The position numbers and the translations under genes were made by a program. DNA of 64,000 nt from Symsagittifera roscoffensis (lineage: Eukaryota; Xenacoelomorpha; Acoela; Convolutidae), in contig NC_087063.1 of the NCBI RefSeq assembly GCF_963678635.1, positions 61,295,850 through 61,359,849 on the forward strand, read 5' to 3'. The notes beneath the pieces were generated by a model. It did not search any database. It saw only the letters and a program-made list of their open reading frames with translations, and was not told the DNA's origin. Positions 1-9,797 of the stretch are shown one piece after another; the first letter of the stretch is position 1; every line of letters begins with the position of its first letter.

Positions 1-317
1 GCAATAAACATCGCCAATATCTGCTGCTTCTTCGACTTCAAATAGTTTGTCAGCTTCTCGACACCGGCTGGGCGATAGTTATTTGTTCTGTGGCCGCTAA
101 TGGTTTTGTTCACCACGTCGCGCCACATAACCACTTTTTTCTCCTTCAGTGGACTGTCTTCCAAGAGTCGTCGGAGGTTCTTTCCTTGGTTCAGCAAGTT
201 GTTATTAAGGGATAGGCCAGGAATTGCTATAACAAGGCTCTCGTATTGCTTTTTCTCACCTGTGTTAAGGTTGTTGATGCTGTGGAACAGGGAGCTAGCT
301 GCTACAATATGAAACAT
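1..317 (-). CDS. Partial ORF at window edge, probably transposon-derived
   Basis: A minus-strand frame is open from an ATG at 317-315 to the window edge (105 codons visible); an in-frame TGA lies just upstream of the ATG. The translation contains a stretch around VVMWRDVVNKTISGHRTNN, preceded by a hydrophobic strand SLVIAIPGLSL. This resembles my recollection of short ORFs carried by invertebrate retroelements whose products look like degenerate SGNH-fold proteins. I cannot assign a function. The plus-strand ORF across the same bases is its shadow. It could also be the 3' part of a host gene that begins here. Confidence 0.4.
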   Translation of the reverse strand, partial: MFHIVAASSLFHSINNLNTGEKKQYESLVIAIPGLSLNNNLLNQGKNLRRLLEDSPLKEKKVVMWRDVVNKTISGHRTNNYRPAGVEKLTNYLKSKKQQILAMFI

Positions 318-557
318 TCCGGTAATTCAAATAAAAATCGGCTATATTTTACGTATCGATAAAAAAAACACTATAAAAAATCTCTATACATTGATGAAAA
401 TCCTTAAAAATTTTTATACTGGCCTTTTAATGGGAAAACAGTTGGAATTTCAAGCTCTTCGCTTTTTGGTTTATCACGAATTTACAAGTAAAATTGACGA
501 AATTTTTGCTAAAAAGTAAATTTCAAACGTTTTCGCAACTATGTGCATCGTCAGGAT
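318..557. other. AT-rich intergenic stretch
   Basis: No coding potential or repeat structure is visible between the edge ORF and the foldback element. The sequence is A/T rich with short A-runs. Confidence 0.5.
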
Positions 558-1112
558 TTTTACAATAAACTACTCTAAATGACGATAAAACATCAATTTA
601 CAAAAGTTATTTACAATAAATCACATACAATTTGATTCTAAACCATCATGATAAAAAATTAGCTAATCACAGTTGACCTCTAAATTACTATTAAGATTAA
701 AATATTTTTAACCTCTAAAATTAATTAAACATTTTAAAATTAATTTGTCTGGTAGTTTAATTTTGATTTAGACATGTACGTTTTTAAAAAAAAACCAAAA
801 TTATTTTGGGACTAAATTTTAAGTGTAAATTTAGTCACTGAAAATTTAGTCCCAAAATATTTTTGGTTTTTTATTCATAACGTACATGTCTAAATCGAAA
901 TTATGACTCAGAAACTACCAGACAACTTAATTTTAAAATGTTTAATTAATTTTAGAGGTTAAAAGTATTTTAGTCTTAATAGTAGTTTAGAGGTCAACTG
1001 TGATTGGCTAAATTTTTATCATGATGGTTTAGAACCAAATTGTATGTGATTTATTGTAAATAACATTTGTAAATTGATAGTTTATCGTCATTTAGAGTAT
1101 TTTATTGTATAA
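558..1112. repeat. Palindromic foldback element (MITE-like)
   Basis: The left half (558 to about 835) is the imperfect reverse complement of the right half (about 836 to 1112), with the centre near TAAATTTAGTCACTGAAAATTTAG. Outer ends read TTTACAATAAACTACTC on the left and, on the right, the complement of GAGTATTTTATTGTATAAA. Arms keep long matching runs, for example the ATCATGATGGTTTAGAA block. No ORF is present. The right end abuts the LINE-B fragment, sharing the bases TATAAAG, so it may have inserted into that LINE tail or marks its truncation point. It is non-coding and presumably moved by a transposase in trans. Confidence 0.75.
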
Positions 1113-1553
1113 AGATCTTGTAAATGATGGATATCTTTTTCAACCGCTAGCTTTTGAAATTCAGGGCGCGGCCGGCCCCAGCACAGAAGTTTTTTTGAGC
1201 AATTTTTGTAGGAACCTAAGCATATGCACTGAGGAACCCAGAGCAGGCAGCTTTTTAAAACAGAGAATCTCCCTGCCAATACAAATTGCGAACGCCGCTT
1301 GCGTACTCGGAACAATAAATGACAAAATAACTTACACTTGTATATTATATTATCTCGTGTCGAGTTGCGTGTTCTTATTGAAGAAATGTAACCCGTATCA
1401 ATTTTAATTGAAAAGGACTTAAACACTTGTCATCTTCTTTTATCATTATCACTTCCATATCTAAAAAATTCCAAGGATTTTGACTGGAATACATGATGAA
1501 GGGATTCATGACTGTAACCTCGGTCACTATGATACTTTTGACCTTCTGATTAC
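1109..1553 (+). pseudogene. 5'-truncated 3' tail of LINE family B
   Basis: The segment is nearly identical to the 3' end of the LINE-B copy at about 53968-54434. It holds the last hundred or so codons of the endonuclease domain (YKDLVNDGYLFQPLAFEIQG) and the 3' UTR down to CTTCTGATTACC. The frame diverges from the longer copy at its C terminus because a short stretch near the stop is missing. It lacks the reverse transcriptase entirely, so it is a dead-on-arrival copy typical of target-primed reverse transcription. Confidence 0.85.
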
Positions 1554-1614
1554 CATGGTTATAGGGCCTATTTTTCTTTAACCCCGTATGTGACTTAAGT
1601 AGGCGACTGTTACA
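1554..1614 (+). repeat. Fragment of an E2-type LTR 3' end
   Basis: These 61 bp match the last ~60 bp of the E2 LTR (51748-51807): GGTTATAGGGCC, TATTTTTCTT and the terminal GTAGGCGACTGTTACA, with several substitutions. The match stops exactly at the LTR terminus TGTTACA, so this is a remnant of another insertion of the same LTR family, not part of the LINE. Confidence 0.7.
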
Positions 1615-1616
1615 TC

Positions 1617-1632
1617 TTAATGAGAATAGAAA
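1617..1632 (+). repeat. Target-site copy 1 (TTAATGAGAATAGAAA)
   Basis: This 16-mer is repeated at 52450-52465, on the far side of LINE-A, so it is the probable target-site duplication of LINE-A. A 12-13 bp core of it occurs again at 54444-54456. Confidence 0.7.
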
Positions 1633-1985
1633 CTTGTTGAGAATAGCCTAATTGTTGTGATAAACTTATTAAATAGATTTCTTTGTTCAAATTTACCGCT
1701 AGTGTGTTTTCATATCATATGCGCGCTGGGCTTTCCTCTTCTGGTTATCTTACTAAATCTCGCCGTCCCAGCCGTAGGCGAGTGAAGTTTCCCTGGCGTA
1801 ACTAGACGCAAGAAGGAGTGAGCTGGTGAATCGACCTCCAAATCGACGTCAGCTTGTACCACTCCTTTCTTTTTTTTTCTTTTTTTTTTCATCGCCTTTG
1901 CCTCAGCAACTTTAAACCTATGTGAAAGTATTCATTAATCACCCCAAGGAGCTTCTTTTCTAGCCCCAGTTGTCTGTGTTTCGGG
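1633..1985 (+). mobile_element. LINE-A 5' region
   Basis: Non-coding stretch between the left target-site copy and the first LINE-A ORF. It includes a pyrimidine-rich run (about 1863-1890). No other gene is visible. It is taken as the LINE-A 5' UTR because the inferred duplication lies just upstream. Confidence 0.5.
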
Positions 1986-2525
1986 TTGATGCCGCAATTC
2001 CAGGCAAGACGCATCCCTGAGTTCTCACAGAAACTAGTTATCGGGACTTCAAGGGCCAAATATATCAAACCAGCTCTAGTAAAATCAACAATTCACTCCT
2101 ACCGCGGCGCAACACTTCATGATCTGTTTGAAACAGTTTTACAATACAGACCAAAGCGCCTAAATACAGTAACAATAGTTGCTGGATACAATGACTACAG
2201 GCTGCATCCACAAGAATTAGAACAGCAGTGGAAAAACTTGATTAACCTCGTCACTAACAAGTTTCAGCCCAAGACACTGATCATCCCCAAAACAATTCAG
2301 AACTGTAATAATTCCGAAGTAAACCGCAAAATATATATTCATAATCATGTGCTGTTTAATTTGATAAATAGATTTGTACACCCCTATACACTTATTGTTT
2401 CGCCTAACCTCAATCTAAATCTAACCCCTCAAATGTTCTGCCGTGATGGCATCCATTTCTTGTTCTACGGTAATGATTTCTTTACAAATTTTCTTGCAAA
2501 TTTAATCTATAAATTCTCTCGCTAA
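1986..2525 (+). CDS. LINE-A ORF1, SGNH-hydrolase-like protein
   Basis: This is a 179-codon ORF. The spacing of three blocks fits an SGNH/GDSL esterase fold: block I LVIGTSRAKYI (near residue 17), block III VTIVAGYNDY (near residue 63) and block V DGIHF (near residue 154). The block I nucleophile motif is GTS instead of GDS, while the Asp and His of block V are kept. ORF1 esterase domains are known from CR1-like LINEs, where they may aid RNP or membrane contacts; that role here is inference. The start is the first codon of the open frame (TTG or a nearby ATG). The next ORF begins 24 bp downstream. Confidence 0.6.
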   Translation: MMPQFQARRIPEFSQKLVIGTSRAKYIKPALVKSTIHSYRGATLHDLFETVLQYRPKRLNTVTIVAGYNDYRLHPQELEQQWKNLINLVTNKFQPKTLIIPKTIQNCNNSEVNRKIYIHNHVLFNLINRFVHPYTLIVSPNLNLNLTPQMFCRDGIHFLFYGNDFFTNFLANLIYKFSR

Positions 2526-2549
2526 CTTGACACCGCCGTCCTTGATAAA

Positions 2550-3206
2550 ATGGCTACTCAAACACACTGCCTTATTTGTAAAAGCAGCCTGCGAGGCGGA
2601 GGTGTTTGGTGCTTCACATGCTCAGGCTACATGCATGTAAAATGCAGCGGCCTAGCCCGCAGCAGTGATCACTATGACGATTTCAGTTGTCATCGCTGCA
2701 CCTCCCAATTTCATTCAGCTAACGACAAGCATGAATGCAATCCCCCAACCCTAGCTACAACCACGCTCCCCCAAATGCACTCTCACCCTTCCACTGCCCC
2801 ATACTCACAAAACTCAGGAGAGTCTTCCACTATAGAACCCAGAACAATACAAGACCCATGGTCAAACCCCTGTCCAGAACTAATAGAAACCACCAGGAAA
2901 ATATACACCGAAGTGGTCCACTGGAAACCGGTCTTTATGATCTTGTCAAAAAATAAAGTTGGTTATAACTTTATTGAAACCCTCAATAGAACTTTGAACA
3001 GCCTAATAGAAAACAAGGAAAATACCTTCGCAATGCACGCAGCAATGATTTTTCCAAACTTATTACTGTGCAAAACAAAGTCCGAAATTGATGGATCTTT
3101 ATCCAAAACAATAGCAAGGCGACTTAAGCAATGGCAAGACGGAGACCTGGATGGACTATATAACGAAAAAAAAGGCGCTGCAAATGCGCTTGTTGAAAGG
3201 AAGTAG
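2550..3206 (+). pseudogene. LINE-A ORF2 N terminus with PHD-like zinc finger
   Basis: The ORF begins MATQTHCLICKSSL and shows a C4HC3 arrangement: CxxC, CFTC, HVKC, CHRC, within about 45 residues, as in PHD fingers found at the N terminus of many invertebrate LINE polyproteins. A Ser/Thr/Pro-rich linker and a helical region follow. The frame ends in TAG at 3204-3206. The RT domain continues in another frame from about 3235, so an indel near 3200-3235 has broken one long ORF. It probably binds nucleic acid or chromatin during integration. Confidence 0.65.
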
Positions 3207-3234
3207 AAGATAAATTGAAACTGAAGCACAAAAG

Positions 3235-4749
3235 TTGAACAAACTAATGAACACTGGAAAAATATCAAGCGCAATTGCAAAACTAACAGACACATCTAAA
3301 GGCGTTCTTTCGCTCGACGAGATTGTCCAAGGTAAGACAGTTGAACAGACTCTCATAGAGAAACACCCACCATCTGAACCAATTAATGAGAACTATATTA
3401 CACCAGTCTCAAACGAAACAATTCATTTCCATCCATCGATATTTGATCAGATAAACAGTCAACATATCAAGAAGGCAGCCATGAGAACGCACGGATCGCA
3501 TGGACCATCTGGCCTCGATGCGAATGAATGGAGACGTATTCTAACACACTTCGGGCAACAATCAGTTGAAATTTCAAAAACAATTGCTAAAATTGCCAAA
3601 AAATTGGCCACAGAAGAACTAAATCCAGGACTAATGGAACCATATAACGCATGCAGATTAATACGCTTAGATAAGAATCCAGGGGTAAGACCCATAAGCA
3701 TAGGAGAAGTTATGCGTAGGATAATAGGGCGAACAATAACTAAATGCCTAAAAAACGAACTCATGTCCCTCGGTTCAAACTACCAACTCTGCCTAGGACA
3801 AAAATGTGGCATTGAATATGCGATCCACACGCTAAGAGATCAATACAGCAAAACTGTTTTACTGATAGGTGCCGAAAACGCTTTCAACTCGCTGAACCGA
3901 AAGCTGGCATTAAAAAACATCGAAAATACCTGCCCTTCCCTTTTAACAGCGATTAAGAACTCCTACTCCAATCCATCTAAACTATTCGTTAACAAAAACA
4001 AAACAATCTACTCTCAAGAAGGGACAACCCAGGGGGATCCACTAGCATTGGCCATGTACGGTCTAGCCATAAAACCCCTCATAAAACTCTTATCAGTAGA
4101 CGATGTAACCCGGAAATGGTACGCAGACGACGGAAACGCAGTCGGTAAATTAAGCAATCTATGAACCGTCCTCGATAAAATTGAATCACTGGGTAAATTT
4201 TTTGGCTACCACGTGAAAGCATCCAAATGCCAACTCATTGTCAAAGATGAAAATCTCTGTGAAGCTCAGAAAATTTTCGCAAATACAGGAATCACTATAA
4301 AGGCAGGAGCCCGAGTGCTTGGTTCAGTTATAGGAACAGAATCTGAATGTAAAAAGTTCCTCGAATTTCAACAGAATGAGCAAATCAAAATTTTGAAAAA
4401 ACTAACCAAAATTGCTAAAACCTCCCCTCAAAGAGTTTATGCCTGCTATACTAAAAGAGTTCAAGAAAAGCTTTCATTTCTTGCCAGGACAACGCCTAAC
4501 ACTATGGAAAACTTAGAAATATGTGAAAATAATATCAAAGAACAATTATTACCTAACCTAGTCGGTAAAGACACTTTAAACCCCCAGTTCGGTGAGATAT
4601 CTTCCTTACCCCTTAAAGTGGGCGGACTTAACATCAAGCTGCCATCCGATCATGAAAGCTACCTAGAATGGTCTAAGGAAACATCACTGGTACTGGAATC
4701 TCAAGATCCTATTACAGCAGTAACACAGCAAGAAAAAATATGTACGAAA
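3235..4749 (+). pseudogene. LINE-A reverse transcriptase (broken, split by E1)
   Basis: The RT region has GVRPISIGEVMRRIIGR, the TTQGDPLALAMYGL block and the catalytic WYADDG, matching the non-LTR RT fold. An in-frame TGA (4162-4164) separates 3235-4164 from the thumb-side part that resumes at 4165 and is open to 4749. There the E1 LTR interrupts the coding sequence, and the frame continues at 28381. It reverse-transcribes LINE RNA at a nicked target in the intact family. The track-like extension to 4815 is LTR sequence read through, not LINE. The copy is inactive. Confidence 0.8.
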
Positions 4750-5673
4750 TGTAACATTCGCCCGGAGGTTACATATCGACGGAAAACAAAACTAAGTCTT
4801 AAGACGACTGGCTAGCGTCTAAACAGAGCTTTGCATGCTTTTCACCGTCTCTACCAAGCCAGTACTTTTCGGTGGTCTTTTCTAACATCGGGTCGACAAA
4901 AACGTTACTGCTTTCGGCTTCGGTCAAAACACTCAAATTAACTAGATTACATGCAGAAATAGTGAGCTCATGGCTGGGTCTCAGTATCCCCAGACCACGA
5001 GGTCACTCCTAAAAACAGGGCTACTACTATTTATTATATTACTATTGTTTTTGTTCAGTAGATAAAAATCATCATCTCCATCGAAGATAGATCAACCCTT
5101 TCCCCCAACTCCTAGCTTCTCATCCTTATCAAAATGAATCTAGATATCAATTAAATTCAAGTCAGGACATGACAGGAAGCTAAAAGTTTATGTAACAGGA
5201 TAAAAGTTTCAGTTCCTTTACCCTTCCGGATTGATGAATCCGCTGGATCAAGCTCGTTAATCCTGATTTCCTCTTAATCCGGAAGGCCGTCTTTCACCCT
5301 TCACCGTTGCTCGCAACGGCCTTGCAACTATTGTAGCAGCACAATAGTTGCAACTCAGAGTGTTCTTCTGTTACTCTGTAACTAGTTGTCGTTTTTCAAC
5401 CTCAATTTCGTAGTCGTTGTTAGCGCCGCTAATGTTGTTCTGTTTTTCTCTCTCGTTTTAGTCAAAATGGCCGTTTCTGACGTTTCTCAGAAATATGACG
5501 TCATAATTCGATTTTTTGAAACTTTAAAATACCAGAATATTCTAGCCCTCACCGTTTGGCCAATCGTTCCAATAACGTTCCTAATTCTTAATAATCATCA
5601 ATCCGGAAGGCTTACTGCTAAAAATTCGAAATCTGCATAAATTGCATCTTTCACATTCTGGTCGAATGTCACA
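4750..5673 (-). repeat. E1 3' LTR
   Basis: Direct repeat of 27457-28380. On the element strand it begins TGTGACATTCG and ends CGAATGTTACA, giving an imperfect terminal inverted repeat with TG...CA ends. An inverted pair of TCCGGATT / AATCCGGA motifs at about 5227-5284 could form a hairpin. A possible polyadenylation signal (AATAAA on the minus strand) lies at 5030-5035. The 84-codon plus-strand ORF in it is antisense to the element and present in both LTRs only because they are copies. Confidence 0.92.
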
Positions 5674-5687
5674 TACTCCCCGGACAG
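5674..5687 (-). other. E1 polypurine tract
   Basis: Read on the minus strand, TGTCCGGGGAGTA directly abuts the 3' LTR. The same GTCCGGGGAGTA precedes the E2 3' LTR (to 50907). This is the expected site of plus-strand primer formation by RNase H. Confidence 0.8.
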
Positions 5688-6590
5688 TCCCGTCAATGTC
5701 CTCATTGAATCACGCAATGTTCGTAAAATGGTTACAGTGTCATCGAACAGAATTTATAAAATGCACGAAATTATTTTTATGCACGTCACATCGACTCACT
5801 GCAGATTACAAATGGCATCATACTACATCACTATAGCCTTCAAATTCTTTCATTAATCTGCACATTGAGGATATGACCTAAAATAAAACATATTTTCTGA
5901 CTTCCAGTGTCAATGTCCCGATTAAAACTTTTTCTCTCTGATTTAAAAGGTGTTGGCTTGCAGGACAGTCCTGCCAACCAACAAGCTAAAATTATCCTAC
6001 TACGCTTTTCCCTTCGGAAATCTTGCTTGTTATTGCCCGGAATATTAAAACTAAGAAACTTTGTGGTTAGAAAGAACAATGTAACAACCTCCCTCTTCAA
6101 AAGATTACTCAAGTCTTTCATGTCACCACAAAGTGATCAGTCTTCCTAAGTGATTAAAAACAATCATGCAGGCTGGAATATTTAAATATACTCTTCTCTT
6201 AAGCCTTTCTAAATAAATAATAAGTGTCTCTAAAGCCACTTCAGCTAAAATCAAAATGCAAATTTATAAATGCAACAATTTCAAAACTCAACTAAATGTT
6301 TCAGTTTTCAATTACAACTTGGTTGCTTGGTTTCTCACTTGAGTTTTTCACACACATAAATCAATTGTGAGTTTTAACTTTTCTTCATCACTCCTTTGTT
6401 TTCTTCTTTTTTTCGTCGTTTAGAAGTTCTAAAACTTCTAAATTCTTCTAATTTCGCTTCTTTTTTCATCTTGTCTTTCGGTCATTCGTCAATGTTCCAT
6501 TTCTTCCTCCTGTGATACTGACTCCGCACTTTCGGTTTCCGTGTCTTGTTGCACATCGTTGGCTATCCTGACGCTGTTGGAAGCCGTCCT
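5688..6590 (-). other. E1 3' untranslated region
   Basis: About 0.9 kb between the end of ORF4 and the polypurine tract. No convincing ORF is present on either strand, and it is A/T rich relative to the coding part. E2 has a shorter counterpart at 50470-50893. Confidence 0.6.
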
Positions 6591-9500
6591 TCAACACTTC
6601 TGCTCTTCTACCCTCTGTTTACAGCAAGGAAAGTGATCCACGTTGGATTCTCTGTTCCTGCAGAAGCTGTTGTGGAGACACAACGTCACGTTTCTCTCCA
6701 AATCTTCTTTCAGCATCTCTGCCTTCTCATTTCCACTACGCTCACTCGTCCTGGAAATTCTTTTCACAGCGGTGGTCACTGCATTCCGATGAGTCACGAA
6801 AGCTCGCTTGAAAGCTCCTGCCCCAATGTCCAGCTGATATTCACTGTACACTCTGCCATGCTTCGACATATGCTTTTTCGCATACTCGTACAACCATGCA
6901 GTCATGTTAGCTCTGAACCATGGCATCAATCGTTTTCTTGCCCATATCTTCTTCACTTCCATCGGAATGTTTAGAATTTTGCACATTGTCTCAAAAAGAT
7001 CTAAATCTTTTAGACAATCTAATTTCCGCAATTGTTCTCTCGTCGGCGCCTCCTGTCTATTATTTTCTCTCACATGAGCTTCCAGCCATCGTATCGCCAT
7101 CATAACTCCCACTATCACTATTGTTACGGGCTGTGATGAATCTGGTAAACCCATGGAGAGCAGCTCTCCAGAGTCCCAGATCAACATCAGATTACTACGC
7201 TTGGGATACCACCAGGTCTGCAGCAAGCAGTGGCAAGGAAACTCGTCATACGTCAACATGATACTTCTCCAATTACGTTTTCCCGAAGCTTCCAGCAATA
7301 GTTCCACTTCCATCATCACTCGATGGACTTCATCATTCTCATCTACTGCATTGTAATCTGTGACAGTTGATCCTCTCTGTTTCTGTTTCTGTTTCTCAAA
7401 GTCACTGAAGTTCCCGCTCACATATCCCATGAACTTCTTTCCTAGTATTGACTCCAATTCTTCTTTGGTTCTCTCTGGGACTGCTGAGAACATCTTACAT
7501 AGTAAATCGTAAGACTTTTCAGACATTCTCGCCAATCTCACACATTTCGGCACTGAGAAGGCTTGATCCACAATCGTTCTTGTACTCTTCACGTCCACAG
7601 CTACGAAATGTACAGGATATCTGCTCTTGCACATTGGAGCCAACGTTTAACCCACCAAATATCGTGCTCCTGTTGGTCTACAATAAGTTTCGCTGTGTCT
7701 GATGTTCATTTCTGTTTCTATTGCTTCCCTCCATTTTCCTATATACTTCTGCTCAGTCTGCAGAACTCCTGGGAATACTTCTACGCTGATGGCTGTGACC
7801 ATCTCATGTTTCTGTTCTAGATTCAATAGTGACTCTAAAGAACCAAACATGCTGTAGAATACTAGTGCAGTCACTAGATTCACATCGGTTCCTCCATGGC
7901 AATCTGCTATCAGTTCCGTTTCCGTTCTTGCTTTCATCACTACATTTCCAAACAATACTGTCAATTGCTTGTGTTGTTTCTCCAGGGTCTTCACACAGTC
8001 TAGACCTCCACAAACGTGACCCTCCAGTCCACAGACTTCCGCCAGACAGCTACCAGGTTTGACCCAGTCTTCTGGTCCACAGCCAGGCAACTCCACTTTA
8101 TCTTCTCCGTTGCTCCTAGAGGCTGTTATCATCACATTATATATGATGTTGAGGTCACGCAGGTTACAGTCTGCATTCAGTTCCCTCTGTATGTATTGTG
8201 TCGCCCGTAATATTGAGTCAGCGTTGGGACTAGGACACCATGATGGCCTCATCAATTCCCACACTGCCATCAAGCTCGTTCTCAGTAATTCATCTGAGAA
8301 TCCCAACCCAAACTCCACTCTCTTGTCGGATTTTGGTACTGAAGGTGCAGTCACCTCTTCTTCCAAGACCAGTCCCAATTTGGCCTGTGGATTGTTAACG
8401 CTCTTAATCGTTACAATTCTGGATGTCCAGAATCTTAGTAACACCGCCTGCTCATAATCAAAGAAGCAATCGCGTATGTCTTCACTCAGGAAAGGATTGT
8501 ACGCTATCCCTATGATCCCGGATACGTAGCTATATGACTTCTTCTTGATCTGTCCACAGTATTCACTGGATTTCAGCAATGCTCCCATAGATTCTTTAGT
8601 GAGTCTCAGCTCCTTGTTTGAGAATCTCCTGATTTCGTCTATCTTTTTCATGGGTTCCAATTCCTCAGGTTCTTTCATGTTCACCCTCATCGGTTTACTT
8701 TGCTGTATATCCAGCAGTGCTAGCAAGAATAAGGCTTTCGTTCGCTCATCGCCTTCCCTCAACATTTTAACACAAGTGTTTAAGGCAGGTACGGAAATCT
8801 GCTCTATCAGGAATCGAATGAAACAGAGAGCGTCTCTCCGCTTCGCACACGCTACTGCTGCTCCCTCCTGGACTATCAGATCCCTCTGACTCGTCATAAG
8901 GAAAACCTCCTCTTCTTTTGATCTCTTCCTTTCTTCTGAATCATATTCTTCTCGAGTCAGTCCCATCATGCACCAGGCGAACCTGAGTTGTAACTCTGTT
9001 CTTACGTAAGGTACTGCAACGAGAGCATGTATTCTTGGCGTAGTCCTCATTTCTTCTTCGAAATACCTCAATACTACTGCTTTCCATGGAAGGCTCACTA
9101 ACTGCTCGATCGTTTCCGCCTGTACGTCAGACGACGCCAAAGTTCCTTACGCCTTCTGCTTGAGGGTGGTGCCTTGCAACATCATTTCCAGATAACCCTC
9201 CATGGCTTTTTCGTCTTCCAGGGCCATTACATACCCTCTAGCCGAGTTTCGGTATTCCAACATCTCCATGTATCCACCGGTGGGTTCATCTATCGACACA
9301 GTCTCAGACACTGTTAGTCGGTTGTATTCCACTGGTGTTAGTTGTCCTGCGACACTTCCCTTTCCATGAATCATGGGAGATGGCTTGAAGTCCCTCATTT
9401 TGCTCTCTCCACATTGGCTGAGTATTTCCATTTCTAAAGTTGCTCCAGTCAGAGTGCGGTCACTTCTTTTGGATTTATAACCGGTTGACTTTATCCCCGC

Positions 9501-9797
9501 CATGACAATGGGTGGCACCATCGCTATATCAGTTAATACTCTATCTGTGCCAGACAATTGATAATCACCTTGCCCCAAATCCATGACCTCCTCGACTCGC
9601 TTCCTTTTCGCTGAGTTACCAGCTTTCATCAATATTTCTGAATCCACTTTCGTCTTTCCAATTCTCCTCGGCATCACTCTGCTGCCTAACTTCATTTTCA
9701 TCGCATTGATTTTATCTATCACCATTTTCGATCGCATCGTCCCTCTCCTGGTTCTTGACAGGTACACCACCTCTCCTTCATCGTCCTGCGGTGTCAT
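6591..9797 (-). pseudogene. E1 ORF4, accessory protein of unknown function
   Basis: One frame of about 1,068 codons, broken by two TAA stops (9147-9149 and 7647-7649) and homologous throughout to E2 ORF4. The start ATG (9797-9795) overlaps the ORF3 stop in the sequence ATGA. Features shared with E2 are a basic SAKRKR cluster near the N terminus (nuclear-localisation-like), a Cys/His cluster (SCLAEVCG, HVCGGLDC) near the middle, a PCHCL motif about 300 residues from the end and FSVPKCVRLARMS between them. I recognise no known family. No signal peptide or membrane anchor is apparent, which argues against an envelope protein. The private stops imply the parent ORF was intact. Confidence 0.7.

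Noticed and set aside
100-312. Plus-strand 70-codon ORF at the left edge
   Set aside because: Shadow of the minus-strand ORF, which has better protein-like composition.
4750-4815. LINE-A RT ORF continuing to 4815
   Set aside because: From 4750 on the bases belong to the E1 LTR (repeated at 27457).
5386-5640. 84-codon hydrophobic ORF present twice (also 28093-28347)
   Set aside because: It lies in both E1 LTRs on the antisense strand; similarity is due to LTR duplication.
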